NCBI GenBank assembly: GCA_030998225.1
Contig: JAPYXD010000484.1
Location: 8,122,001 to 8,186,000 of the forward strand
DNA from: Diplolepis rosae
Lineage: Eukaryota; Arthropoda; Insecta; Hymenoptera; Diplolepididae
DNA length: 64,000 nucleotides
Direction: 5' to 3'
Below, in pieces: positions 1-11,675 of this stretch (position 1 is its first letter; each line of letters starts with the position of its first letter). Made by a program: the position numbers and the translations under genes. Under the pieces are notes generated by a model that made no database searches, was not told the DNA's origin, and was given only the letters and a program-made list of their open reading frames with translations.

Positions 1-76
1 AAATAATTTTTTTGAAACAAAGAAAATCTGTCAAACAAATAATTTTTTTGATTTAATCAAATCTTTTTTTGAGTGT
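1..76. repeat. right end of a TTTGATT-rich inverted-repeat element
   Basis: The sequence matches the right end of the element at 6869-7250: a CAAACAAATAATTTT stretch, then TTTGATT, TCAAATCTTTTTT and a final GAGTG. Its left part lies outside the window. It is non-coding, and a MITE-like identity is inferred from the 6.9-kb copy. Confidence 0.55.
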
Positions 77-317
77 AGGGTAGATCGAGGCAAAGTTGTT
101 ATGTATATTATGTTCATGATTTTGGTCGATATATTCACAGTATAGAAACTTATTATTTAGATGGAAGAGACATTATTCCATCACGCAATTATGAAAATGA
201 AGCTTGATTTGAATTCAAACTATCTCAAATTTAGAGATTAACTGAGGCTTCAGGGTTAGGGAAAAATTGTCAAAAAGAAATAATTGGCAAATTTTTGGAT
301 GATGATTTATATTTATA
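77..317. other. AT-rich spacer, nothing recognised
   Basis: No coding, RNA or repeat structure was recognised between the repeat end and the TA target site (316-317) of the DD41D element. Confidence 0.5.
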
Positions 318-590
318 CAGGGTGAGGCACATAAAGTGTTGCAGAGCGATAGCACTCAAACTATTGATCATATCCAAAAATGTTTCAGACAAAAGTTCCA
401 GTGTTCGAGAAGGCCGTCATACTCGACCACCCTATTTTTTTTAACGGTGGAGGTGCTGAAGCTACTTCAAGGTCAACTCCACTTTTTTAAATGGAACCAT
501 GTATTTTTTTCCGACGACATTATTACCGATTTTAAGACGAATTCAGCGACCTACAACACAAGGTCATTCTAGTTACGCAAAGTATAAAGA
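318..590 (+). repeat. left terminal inverted repeat of the DD41D element
   Basis: About 270 bp that pair with 1860-2144 in reverse complement. Shared blocks include CACATAAAGTGTT, TTTCAGACAAAAGTT, CGAGAAGGCCGTCATACT and CAACACAAGGTCATTCT. TIRs of this size are much longer than the roughly 30 bp of ordinary mariners. Confidence 0.85.
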
Positions 591-749
591 TAGTTGAAAA
601 ATAATTTTCATTTTTTTTCATTTCTTACGATACCCATGATAATACACATCGATAGGGTCTTGTTGACATCGGCAGAAAGTAAGAATTTTCTGTTGACTTA
701 TCAGTTAGTCACGCATTACTTTCTAATGTGAGTATATCGGAACGCGAAA

Positions 750-1825
750 ATGAGCGATTTTCAAGAATATTTTGATATGTTAAAAGTGCTGGGGGAATGA
801 CGTAAACATTACAGAAACGCCCAAGATTTGTATGCTGCTCGTTATCCGGATAGGGAACACAAATTGCATATGGCTTTTGAGCGATTAGCTGACTGTTTCT
901 GTCGCTTCGGTACAGTGAAACAAATACGAGTCAAACGTCGAACAATTGTTGATGAAAATAATGCGGTTGCTATCTTAGCTTTTGCTGCACTAAATCCACA
1001 TGCGAGCAGCAGGCAAATGGAAAAAAAGAGTGGAATTAGTCAGCGATGTGTATTAAGAATTTTACATCAACACAAGTTCCATTCGTATCGTATGTCATTA
1101 CATCAGGGTTGTACGGCAATGATTTCCTAAAACGCTTCAATTTCTGTAATTGGATTCGTAGAAAAATGCGCACAGATGTCTCATTTTTGAGTCATGTGCT
1201 TTTTTCTGATGAAGCTAACTTCGCAAATATGAGAAATGTGAATAAGCATAATATGCATTATTGGGCAAATGAGAATCCTCAATGGATGAGAACTGTACCA
1301 TATCAACATCCGTGGTCTGTTAATTGTTGGTGCGGCATTGTCGGCGATCACATCATTGGTCCATATTTCTTTGAAGGTTGCTTGACTAGGCATTTTTACG
1401 CAAACTTTCTGCAAAACGTACTGCCTCAATTAATGGAAAACGTGTCCTTGCATATTCGCATGAACATGTGGATGCAACACGACGGTGCACCACCGCATTA
1501 AGCTCTGTGTTCAAGATAAGTGATGAATGAGATTTTTGACGAAAAGTGGGTAGGACGAGGCGGCCCTGTAGCTTGGCCATCTCGTTCGCCAGATCTAACA
1601 TCAGTGGATTACTTTTTATGGGGTTTTGTCAAAAAACGCATAATGGCGGTAGCACCTACCACGCCTGACGACATAAAAGAAAGAATACGCCGAGCTTGTA
1701 CCGAAATTACACCACAAATGTTGGATGAAGTTAGACGGTCTTTTCATCAGCGAATTAACAAGTGCTTACAAGTCGAGGGTCATCATTTCGAGCACCTTCT
1801 GTCGGTGGACGCAAACCAAGGTTAG
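750..1825 (+). pseudogene. DD41D transposase pseudogene
   Basis: Likely original start is the ATG at 750. It opens MSDFQEYFDMLKVLGE, and a TGA at 798-800 sits where relatives carry Cys. An N-terminal helix-turn-helix follows (RNAQDLYAARYPDREHK, then SSRQMEKKSGISQRCVLRIL). A frameshift near 1105-1130 moves the frame, after which the catalytic core continues. D1 is in SDEANF (GAT 1208-1210), D2 in QHDGAPPH (GAC 1481-1483) and D3 in SPDLTSVDYFLWG (GAT 1607-1609). D2 and D3 are 41 residues apart. Two more in-frame stops lie at 1499-1501 and 1517-1519. With three stops and a frameshift it cannot make a full transposase. The catalytic Asp residues themselves are kept. Confidence 0.88.
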
Positions 1826-1859
1826 TGGATCCTTTGAAAGTGATTATTCCGATATGTTT

Positions 1860-2144
1860 CGAATTTTCGACTATTTTCAGACTGCGTGACGAGAATGACC
1901 TTGTGTTGTAGGTCGATGAATTCGTCTTAAAATCGGTAATAATGTCATGGAAAAAAAATACATGGTCCCATTTAAAAAAGTGGAGTGGACCTTGACGTAG
2001 CTTCAGCGCCTCCATCGATGAGTAAAATAGGGTGGTCCAGTATGACGGCCTTCTCGAACACTGAAACTTTTGTCTGAAACATTTTGGGATATGATCAATA
2101 GTTTGAGTGCTATTGATCTGTAACACTTTATGTGCGTTACCCAG
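1860..2144 (-). repeat. right terminal inverted repeat of the DD41D element
   Basis: Inverted partner of 318-590. The same blocks occur in reverse complement, ending in CTTTATGTGCGTTACCCAG next to the TA at 2145-2146. Confidence 0.85.
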
Positions 2145-2146
2145 TA

Positions 2147-4077
2147 TATATAATTTATATTTTGCATGAAAAATAAAGCGGAGAATTCCTATTGATACGG
2201 CAGATACCTACGCTTGTAATCCGTATGTAGCAGAAACTCAACGAATAAAAGATTTTACTACAGATATTACTATTTTTAACGCTACAAATATTTTTATTTC
2301 TTGTTGCATATAATTAATCGTTACTGAAGCGTCTAAAGTTGATGAAAAAAGTGTAAAATAATTAATTTGTTTAGAAATTTCTCTTTTCTAGTCCATCCCA
2401 AGTACCAAGTATAAAATATCAAGCAATATAACATTTTGTAAAAAGTTAAAAAAGTTGAGTATTATATCTATACATTTTTTTGTTGAAAATATGACCTTTC
2501 ACGTACCAGACATTGTCGATGAAAGGCTAACAAGTATATGTTTTTTGAACGTAAAGGTATTGGAGTCTCCCAAGTGCACCCAAGTTAGCATTCAGAGCTA
2601 AACCCTTGACCCAAAATTGGTCCGACTTTACCAGTTATACTTCTGCAATAAAAGTTGCGCCAAGTTTCACAAGTACAAACCATTGTTATAGGATTGACGA
2701 TTAGCTGACGTTACCTCCCAGAGTATCGGTGATGGTCGGTCCAACTCTTGGACAAAGTTGGGCTGAATATCAGGAAGATTTCAGTTTCATAATTTTTACG
2801 TCAGTATCCACAAAATAATATTCACAATTTCCTAACCTCATTCCTTAATTAATTAATGAACAAAATTAAAAGACGATTATTCATTAAACTTTTGATGATT
2901 GATTAAGGTAGATGACCCAGTAATCGTCAGTGTACCAGTGATCGTGATTTTGCTCTTGAAATTTGACAAAGTACTGTAAAACAATTTTAAATGAAATATT
3001 TTACAACAACTGGTGGTTTTGCTTAGTAACATATGTAGATTATAAAAAATTGTCAAAATCAATGATAATCTAGTAAAATGTAAGATTATTTGGATGCCAA
3101 TTACTGAAACTAAGATACCGATTAGTGGGACATTTACCTTTATGCAAGTTTAAAAGTTTCTTAATCTCAAAAATGTCTTGTGAACTATTCAAGAGTGATT
3201 CACTAAACATTTAGAATAGTTTTTAGAAGCGATAGAATAGACAAAGTCTTGAACTATGAATGGGAGAAAATTGCAGGTGTAAAAGCCTCGGCTCATTTTT
3301 CTGAGAGACTTCCTGGCAAGAAATGTTTACCCTCGTCGCCTTCACTTCGAGATCGCCCGTCCCTTTTTCAGTTCCACACTTTCTACAAAAGTTTCGTTTC
3401 TTACTTCCATTCTTAGGAAGAGACTAAGACTGAGGAGTTGAGGGTGAAGAGAGACGCGTAGGAAAAGTAGTGCTGAGAAACTTGCCGTACTTTCTAGAGA
3501 GATGGAAGCAAATAAGGGTGAGAAGGCGGCTTACTCTCGAGATTGAAAGTAAGTAAAGTACAATTGGATGCTTTACCTTCTTACTTTACGATACTACTAC
3601 CCTGTACAATTACACCACAAATTCTGACATTTCATTGAGATTTACAACCTTCCTATCTGGCAAGCATTCTACTCATAAATCTTTAAAAAATGGGGTGTCA
3701 GTATTGCCTAAATGCGAGATTCTATCTGCTTCCCAAAATTATCAAAGGTCAGTTTTACCCTCTCTTTCGAATGGTGTAGACGATCTGTCTTTTAAAGTTA
3801 GGTGTATTATTGGGTTGCAAACAAAGTCATTTCTATTTTTTCCGCTAGATGACTTTAGTCGTTCGAAGTCGTTCTTCTCCGTTGCAAACTTCAGACCGTA
3901 TATGGTATTTGACAGTTTACGTTTCATAGATTATTCAGTAAAAAAAAAGTTTCAAGTTTTGTTGTTTATTTATTGTTTTGCATTGATTTGAAATGGAAAT
4001 TCCAGACGGTCATTTTCGTCACATTTTACTTTATTACTTCCTAAAAGGTATTTTTAAAAAAATAGTATTTTCACCTC
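2147..4077. other. intergenic DNA, no gene recognised
   Basis: AT-rich sequence with short random ORFs only. A slightly GC-richer patch at about 3300-3560 and another at about 2560-2760 may be old repeats. Neither gave a protein motif or clear TIR. Confidence 0.4.
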
Positions 4078-5009
4078 AAAGATGCACTACGCTCTGAACG
4101 CCCAACTGAAGTTGACGACGACAAAATAAAAGCAATGATAAAGAATAACCGGTGTAGTAGGACACGAGAGATCGGAGAGAAGCTTAACATATCACATGAA
4201 TGCGTTGAATGACATTTAAAACAACTTGGTTACGTTAATAAGCTCGATATTCGGTTTCATCACAAATTGAACGAAATTTAACTCACCAAACGAATTTTCA
4301 TTTGCGATTCACTGCTGAAACGTAACGAAACCGATCCATTTTTAAAACAAATAATAATGGGCGATGAAAAATGGGTTGTTTGCGATAACGTAGTGTGAAA
4401 AAGATCATGGGGCAAGCGAGATGAGCCTGCACAATCAACATCAAAAGCCGATATTCATCAAAATAAGGTTATGTTGAGTGTTTGGCGGGATTTCAAAGGT
4501 ATTGTTTATTTTGAGCTGCTCCTAAGGAACCAAACTATCAATTCGAATGTCTACTGTCGCCAGCTAATGAAATTGGACAAAAAAATCAAGGAAAAGCGGC
4601 CGCAAGTGGCAACTCGTAAAGGTGTCATCTTCCATCAAGATAACGCCAGACCACATAGATCTTTGGTCACTCGCAAAAAATTATTGGAGTTAGGCTGGGA
4701 AGTGGTGCCTCATCCACCCTACAGTCCTGACCTTGCACCATCCGATTATCATTTATTCCGTTCACTTAAAAACCATTTGAATGGAAAAACATTTTATTCA
4801 AATGAGGCTGTCAAAAATGAGTTGATTCAGTTTTTTGCCTCTAAGAATCAAACTTTCTACGAAAGCGGAATTATGAAGCTGACTGAAAGATGGCAAAAGG
4901 TCAAAGAACAAAATCTTCAATACATAATTGATTAATGTTTGTTATTTGTATGAATAAACTTGCTTTGAAAATCATGAAAAAAAACGAAATGACTCTGTTG
5001 CCAACCTAA
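4078..5009 (+). pseudogene. 5'-truncated mariner (DD34D) transposase and right end
   Basis: The copy starts inside the linker after the first helix-turn-helix (LRSERPTEVDDDKIKAM) and keeps the second one (TREIGEKLNISHECVE). D1 is in MGDEKW (GAT 4363-4365), D2 in HQDNARPH (GAT 4639-4641) and D3 in SPDLAPSDYHLF (GAT 4744-4746). D2 and D3 are 34 residues apart, the mariner signature. The stretch from 4471 to the stop at 4933-4935 is open for 154 codons; upstream there are several in-frame stops. The right end, GACTCTGTTGCCAACCTAA, stops at 5009 before a TA, and its reverse complement TTAGGTTGGCAAC resembles ends of mellifera-type mariners. The left TIR and N-terminus are missing. Confidence 0.88.
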
Positions 5010-5011
5010 TA

Positions 5012-5205
5012 TCTTCTTTCCTGATACGTGAGGTAAATTTCTGATTAACAGAGCTGCTATATTGACTACACGTTTTTTTACATATTTCTATGTAAGAGAT
5101 CACATACTTACATGAATATTGTGTTCCTGAATTCTCAAACACCTAGACTACATTTTTTTAAGATCTTTTATCATTTCTAAGTTAAATTGATTTTTGTGAA
5201 CCAAG
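5012..5205. other. AT-rich spacer
   Basis: Nothing recognised between the mariner right end and the next repeat. Confidence 0.4.
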
Positions 5206-5340
5206 ACTCAGGAAGAAGATTTGATTGAATGAAAGAAGATAATTTGTTTGAAAAGATTTTTTGATTAGAACTAAAGATTTATTTGAACTAAATAATATTT
5301 TTTTGAATCAAACAAAATATATTTGGGCCTGATAAATAAT
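5206..5340. repeat. left half of a TTTGATT-rich inverted-repeat element
   Basis: CTCAGGAAGAAGATTTGATT at the start is the reverse complement of the right end of the 6.9-kb element. The repeat then dissolves into TTTGAACTAAA and TTGAATCAAACAAA motifs. No right terminus was found, so it is probably a partial copy. Confidence 0.5.
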
Positions 5341-5815
5341 TGTATAATATTAAAAACAAATATCGGATGAGAAAATAGAAAAAAGTCCTGTCTCGTCATT
5401 CTCTACAAGCTGATATTTTGGAAAAAATAAATTTTTACTTTTCAAATTTCCATTCACCTAGACGTTTGATTAATACTTTTATATGATCTCGAGCCATGGG
5501 CGAGTTATGTGATCCATAAACCCGCAGTAATTAAATTCGATATTATACTATACAGTTTTTGAAAAAGTTTGAATATCAGAGTGATCTAAAAAATTCCGTC
5601 TGTTGTTTCGGTTTTAAAGATATCCTTACTTTCTCATTTTTTCGGTAAAATACACTGAGAAACTTTTTACAGCAGTATGTTTTATTCTATAATGATGACT
5701 TTAAAAAATAATAGAAATTTGGGGAAAATTGACGTGTAGTGGTAATTATTCCTATCGGACTGAAAATTTTTCGCACTCCAAATACTAAAAATTCTGAAAT
5801 CATACGAAACTTTAG
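5341..5815. other. intergenic DNA, nothing recognised
   Basis: AT-rich, with no motif-bearing ORF, RNA or clear repeat end. Confidence 0.35.
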
Positions 5816-6752
5816 TATAGGGGTCATTCCATTCATAATTTACATTTCAAAATCATTTTCGCACGAAATATTTTTTTTCTGTTCTTTGGTCGAACATATT
5901 CGACACGTATTTTTTTATTTTATTATCACATCGCAACTTTTGGAAATATGAATTTTTTAACTTTTTACACTAGGAAAACGTACTCTTTTACGATTAAGCA
6001 TAAAACGATGAAATTTTTTGTTAATGTAGAAAAATAACTTTTTTATGATCAAATTTTTTTTTCCAGATTTGGTAATTATTGTTTTTATTTTTTTTGTTCA
6101 TAAATGTTTCTTAAATATTTATGAAGATACTGTAAAAATTTAGGAGTGTACCGTTAAATCCTCCGTCCAAAACAAATTTTTGAAGTAAAACCGGCAATAG
6201 TTTACTGTAATATGAAGATCCTATGCAATGCATCTAGACGTACCATACGTCTGAACTAAGCAACTCCCAGCTGGACTAGCATAGCGCGCCGGTTTTGCTT
6301 CAAAAATTCGTTTTGGACGAAAGATTCAATGGTTCATTCCCAAATTTTTACGGTATCTTCATAAGTATTTAAGGAACATTTATCAAAAAAAAAAAAAAGA
6401 AAAAAAATCATTACCAAATGTCAAAAAAAAATTTGATTATTAAAAAGTTATTTTCCTACATTAACAAAAAATTTAATCGATTTTTGGTTAACATTACTAG
6501 CAAGCTGAGAAAAAAGCGGAAATTATATGTCGTTAGAAAGTTGATACAAATGTGCGCTTTTTTCGCAGTGCGCAATCGTAACAGAGTACGTTTTCCGAGC
6601 CTAAAAAGTTTGAAAATTCATATCTCCAATATTCGCAATATCATAATAAAATAAAAAATACATGTCGAATATTTGCTACCAAAGAACAGAAAAAAAATAT
6701 ATTTTGTGCAAATGTAATTTCTAAATGTAAATTTTGTATGGAATTGCCCATA
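5816..6752. mobile_element. foldback element, about 0.94 kb
   Basis: The left arm (about 5816-6200) is the imperfect reverse complement of the right arm (about 6289-6752). Matching blocks include TAGGGGTCATTCCAT with ATGGAATTGCCCATA at the ends, TTCTGTTCTTTGGT with ACCAAAGAACAGAA, and CCGTCCAAAACAAATTTTTG with CAAAAATTCGTTTTGGACG near the centre. The right arm carries about 90 bp absent from the left. It codes for nothing and is probably a non-autonomous DNA element. Short ORFs at 5739-5951 and 6418-6654 are by-products of the arms. Confidence 0.8.
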
Positions 6753-6868
6753 GGTTATGGTAAAGTTCGTCGCAACCTATTGTAAATTATCATACAGTTT
6801 TTCTAAAGTTTAGTATTCCACTGCGAAGAATTCTCACCATGACACATTCGTCCCTAAATTGAAACACA

Positions 6869-7250
6869 CACTGGGAAAACAAGTTTTTTTGAATGAAGGA
6901 AAATAATAAGTTTGAAAGGGTTTTTTTTATTCAAACAAAGGAATTATTTGAATAAAATAAAATTCGTTGAATCCACACAAAATATCTTGAAGACAAATAA
7001 ATATTTGTTCAAATCAAATGAATTTTTCTTCAAAACAAAGAAATTAATCCATTGATAAATCGTCAAAGATATAATTTGTTTGATTTAAGGCAGAAACTTA
7101 TTTGATTCAAACAAATTTTTATTTGCTTCAAAGTTACTTTGTTTGAATCAAACAAATTTCATTTAATTCAAATAAATGATCTTTTTAATTCATGGAAAGT
7201 CTTTCAAACAAATAATTTTCTTTGATTCAATCAAATCTTTTTTCTGAGTG
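6869..7250. mobile_element. MITE-like element rich in TTTGATTCAAA motifs
   Basis: The left end, CACTGGGAAAACAAG, and the right end, CTTTTTTCTGAGTG, are inverted relatives. The interior is a run of TTGAATCAAACAAAT-type motifs in both orientations. Partial copies lie at 1-76 and 5206-5340. No clean target duplication was found. Confidence 0.6.
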
Positions 7251-7595
7251 AATCACAGCTTAATTTTTCTAAAATGTCAAATTAAAGATCAAAAACATAA
7301 CATTTTTGTGGAAAATGTGTTTAATCAACCCCTAAGATAATTATTACGTAATAGTATGTGTAAAATTATAGTGCGCCCCCCCCCCCCCTGCTAACCAATG
7401 TTGGAACCACTAATCTATCTTTTTAAAATCTCAGGCCTGATAAAAATGATAAATTTTATAATTGCACTCTATGTATCTTATCAGATGCTCCCCTTTAATT
7501 CCTACAACTTTTATTAAAAAAATATTTTTCGGCAATGCCTTGTTTCTAGCATATCACGATATTCAAAATAAACTGTGACACTGCATATATCCTCA
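7251..7595. other. spacer with a poly-C run
   Basis: A run of about 14 C near 7375-7388 is the only notable feature. No gene was recognised. Confidence 0.4.
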
Positions 7596-8901
7596 CTTTT
7601 TACATTCTCAACATAAATGAGAAAGTATTAGTTTTATATGAAAAATGACTTTTGAAATTTTGATCAAATCTTTACGTTTTGAGACCCCTTGAGTGAGAAA
7701 AAACGGTTTTTACGAAAGTGTCTGTATGTGTATCTGTGGGCATGATAACTCTAGACTCTCGGTAGAATTATCGGATTGAATTGAGCTTTAGCAGACTTTA
7801 TCGGAGCCGAAAAGTTAAAGACAAGTTCGTTAACCAGCCATAGCTGACCCAAATTGTTCAAATAGTAGCATTTTTAGTGTTTTTAAAAAAAACCTTTATG
7901 AAAAATCCAAAAATTCAATACTGGCTTCTGATAGTGCTCATAAACCTCTACTAATTATGCAAACAATATTTTTCGATTAATTAAAATTAGGAAAGTTACA
8001 GCATGTTTAGTACATAAAGATGTACAAGTTTGAACCCCAACATTTTTTCATAAAATGTATATTTTTCTCCTTAATTTAAAAAACTACTATTGAAAATCCA
8101 AACCTCAATTTTTTAACAATAATATGTGGAATACGAAAAAAACGTAAGTTTGCAGAATCGTTCGTTTTGTTAAAATCTACAATTTTTTTTTGAAATAGGT
8201 TTTGATAAAACGTATATTTTTCATTTTAATTTCAAAAAATACGATTAAAATTTAAAAATTCAAGTTTTTAAACAAAATATGTGATATACGACAAAAACGT
8301 TGAGATGGAGAATTATTTCCCTAAATGAGGTCTAAAGATTCTCAGTAGGACATTTTTTGACAAAATGTATATTTTATGTTTCGGTTTTAAAAAAACACTA
8401 TTAAAAATAAAAAATTCCATTTTTAAGTATTATTTGTGCGATACAAAATAAGCGTTAAAATAACAAATTCTTTGCTTAAAAACAGCCTACGAATTTTTTT
8501 CCTTTTTGAGATATTTAGAAGTTACATTTTTTTTATTCATGTAAATTATTAGAAAGTTAGAAAAATGTATACAGAAAATCGAGCGCGAAGCGCGAGTGTC
8601 ATGATGAGAATGTGTTCATTAAGAATAATAGAGGCTTAAGTAAATTGAATTTCCTTTTTCATTTGAAATACAAAAATTCAGTAGTTTTGAGAAACTGTAA
8701 TTTATATCTACAATATTATAAAATTGACTTGAGCTTCAGTATAAAATTACAAGAAATAAACTTATATGTATGCGAAGAATATAATACCGAGCGCGAAGCG
8801 CTAGATCTAAACATAACGGAGCGTGACGATCGAATCGCGCGTTCAAACTTGCAAGCGAAGCGCGCGTCGAGAATTTACCCGCGAAGCGGCCAGATTTTTA
8901 A
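7596..8901 (+). repeat. repeat B, long copy (non-coding interspersed repeat)
   Basis: One of the longest copies of the dominant repeat in this window. It starts TTTTACATTCTCA, passes a conserved block (AAATCTTTACGTTTTGAGACC, then TGTCTGTATGTG and GATAACTCT), and ends in GC-rich micro-hairpins: GAGCGCGAAGCGCGAG at about 8582, a second GAGCGCGAAGCGC near 8791 and CCCGCGAAGCGG near 8879. Other copies lie at 16255-17117 (minus), 18238-20730, 26292-26848 (minus), 58800-59345 and 61795-61950. No ORF is conserved, so its mobilising enzyme is unknown. Confidence 0.8.
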
Positions 8902-9298
8902 TATTAATTTCAGTGCAACTTATACCTCAATTTACTTTTAAAACATAACCAATAAAAATTTAATATTAGCATCCAAATCCGAAAAACATGCACAGCCCAT
9001 TTGTTTGACGTCTTGGTATGAATACAAATTCATAGTGTAACCTCCTATCGACGTGTACAGTGTGTCGTAATTTTAGAAGCTTTGCGAGAAGTTCTGATAA
9101 ATCTCACGTAGCAGATAACGATTAATCATATGATACAATATCAGCTACTGCAAAAATATAATCTAAAGCATCTGTACATAACGTTTTAAGTTTTAAAAGC
9201 ACGAAAACATTTGATGGAAGAGAGCGTCAAACATAAGAATGAAAATGATGAGTTGCATTATAAAGATTTTTATAAAAATAATCAAACACAAATGTGTA
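8902..9298. other. intergenic DNA, nothing recognised
   Basis: AT-rich spacer between repeat B and the next foldback. Confidence 0.35.
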
Positions 9299-9986
9299 AA
9301 GGGATTAGGCCATTCTCGAGGCAGACTGGACATAATAATTTTTTTAAAGCGATAGATGTCAAAATGGCGACTGTGCAGCATTTTTCCAATGACTGTAATT
9401 TTCAAGTCGGCCGGACACGGTACTCAAACAAATTCTAACCGATTTACTTGAAATTTTATTAATATAATGTAATAATTATATAATAATAATTATTAATAAT
9501 ATTTTAATAATGTAATCATTTTAATATTTAGAATTACATAGTCCAGGGAAGTACGCATAGGATTATTTTTATTATATTGCACAGTTCCTTTTTTATTAAC
9601 AATTTTCTAACAATTTTTTATGGAATGTTATACTTTTTCACTTTAAAAGTGCGCCGTTTGGGCAAAAATCAATGTATCAAAAAAATTCCACGTACGTCTC
9701 TAGCTATTCTTATGTGTAATCGAAAAAACTTCAGTGACTCATCATAATTCAAAAATTACATGAGCTGTTTATCGGCCGTGGACCTTCCAGAAATAAATGC
9801 GTCGTAGAAAAAATGCTGCACTGTCGCCATTTTGCGATCTATCACTTTAAAAAAATTCTTTTGTATAATCAATCACATGTGTAATAAAAACATTATTCTG
9901 TAATCTAGATTTATTTCATTGTTTCGCTGAAAAAAAGTCACAAAATATGCCTATTTTTGTCTGCCTATAGAGTGGCCTAACCCCTT
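9299..9986. mobile_element. foldback/TIR element, about 0.69 kb
   Basis: The ends are AAGGGATTAGGCCA on the left and TGGCCTAACCCCTT on the right. The inverted arms (about 9299-9395 and 9800-9986) share AGGCAGAC with GTCTGCCT, AAAGCGATAGATG with ATCTATCACTTT, and AATGGCGACTGTGCAGCATT with AATGCTGCACTGTCGCCATT. The right end abuts TTAA; the left flank reads TAAA, so a TTAA target is possible but not proven. ORFs 9193-9405 and 9211-9438 are chance ORFs. Confidence 0.75.
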
Positions 9987-11675
9987 AATAATTAATAAAG
10001 TATTAATAATAGTATTTACATGTTGTGTTTTTTATATTTGCTTTCTTTTTATCCTTTCTTTTACAAGGTAAATATTCAATGAATATTCATAACCCCTAGA
10101 ATTTTTCCTTTTATTATACAGTGCCTCTGGCCATATGGTGTTTGGTATCAAAGATAGAATTAAAAATGTAGAAAATGGTCATGAGCACATTTTTAATTGG
10201 ACAAGGTATAGTTTCACAAAAGTGATTGAATATTCAAACTTATTCGGTATTCAATTCATATTCCAAGCGAGAACATTTTTTTAAACACACATTGAAAGGT
10301 ATACTTTATAAAAGGCACATAAAAATGCACTTTGTGGGAACACAAAAACTTTAATGACAGGTTTGTTTCATGTAATGGCATTGTTGTAATTACTTCTCAG
10401 TTTCAATAAAATTCTAACGAATGTTACGGTATATCGCGTCTGAATGAATCGGAAGTGGAAGATGGTAGCAATGCGAAAGCTGCATGCATCATCGATCCCT
10501 CGTCGCCACTGCGTTTTACGAAAACCTACTCTTTGCAGCAAATTTAGGTCACAGGTTTACATGTCTTTCTGCAAAATTTAAAATTTTCAACTCCAACAGC
10601 TTTCTAGAAAATATTCTAATTTAAAATGATTGTAAATCATTTTGTTTGCATTATTTAAGTAAATTAAAAAGTTATTTCTGGATTGATTTATAAAAATGAC
10701 ATTAGCAATGGAAGATACTTAGGACATTGACCCTCTTGACTTTCAGACCACCTTAACTTCATTACAAATTCTACTACCTTGCTTGTGTTTATGAAAGAGA
10801 AATCGAATTTTATTGACAGATTTTTATTAAATCCCACCTCATTATGTAAATTATTAAACTTTTCATCGATAGAATTATTGCTCATTGACTTTTATGTAAA
10901 AAGATTCTGCTCATTACCTAATTAAGACTCAATTAAATTTTGCATAGTTTCTTATTTTTTAATTTTCTTCTACATCTAAATACATTAATAAAAACTTGGT
11001 AAAGGAAACATAATATTTAAAAAAATAAGAATTTTATTTAAACTTTTAAAATCATTAAAAATTTGTACATATATTGATATTTCGTAATGCTCTGACAAAT
11101 AAAACGTATATAAAACTATCTCGCAAATGACAAACTACCTATGATTATATTTAATCAGATGGAAATTATTCCTTTATGAGAAATGGCTTTTATATTTGCA
11201 TTAGTTTATTTCTGAAAATTCTGACAAGACGAAGTTTTATCTTAAGTAAATCAAACTTATTTGTTCGATAGAAGCCGAAAATACCCTATTCTTATTTTAC
11301 TCAATACAGTAGCTGCATATGAGGAAATGTTTGTTCATCAAACAATTACGTGACTCAAGATATAAATGTCGGTAACATTAATGACGTATAAGAAGCATAC
11401 ATACACTTACACTGTTAAGATATTCTAGAAACTGTAGCTCGACTTATTTATTCTTTTGATCATAAATTTCGCTAGGGTTTGACATTTGCATTATGAATTC
11501 CATTAAGTTAACTAAAGAACTAAGAAAAACAACGGTGTTGATAATTTATAAACTTGAATTATAAATATGAATGTAAAAACGTACTTTACAATTACAAAAA
11601 TCAATCAAAGAATAAAATTATTACTAGATTGACGTCAAATAAAAGCCTCGAATCATTTTTTCAAGCACTTAATGT
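9987..11675. other. intergenic DNA and transporter 3' flank
   Basis: Mostly featureless AT-rich DNA. On the minus strand an AATAAA at 11452-11447, about 225 bp past the transporter stop, is the first canonical poly(A) signal and could end that transcript. No gene was recognised. Confidence 0.4.
11447..11452 (-). terminator. candidate poly(A) signal of the sugar transporter
   Basis: AATAAA on the minus strand, the first exact hexamer downstream of the stop codon at 11678-11676. Use of this site is an inference from position. Confidence 0.3.

Larger units (their letters stand above)
318..2144 (+). mobile_element. Tc1/mariner-superfamily DD41D transposon with long TIRs, decayed
   Basis: This is a complete-length DNA transposon bounded by TA dinucleotides at 316-317 and 2145-2146, the target duplication typical of Tc1/mariner. 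The two ends are imperfect inverted copies of about 270-285 bp, roughly 318-590 and 1860-2144. The outermost bases read CAGGGTGAGGCACATAAAG on the left and CTGGGTAACGCACATAAAG on the right. Between them lies a broken transposase (750-1825) whose D2-D3 spacing is 41 residues. DD41D families have been described under the names rosa and Visitor; assignment to one of them would need a tree. The TIRs have diverged clearly from each other, so the copy is not young. Confidence 0.88.

Noticed and set aside
828..1130. Separate short transposase genes within 0.8-1.8 kb
   Set aside because: The frames join into one broken DD41D transposase; stops and a frameshift explain the apparent separate ORFs.
5739..6654. 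ORFs at 5739-5951 and 6418-6654 as genes
   Set aside because: They fall in the arms of a foldback element and carry no domain.
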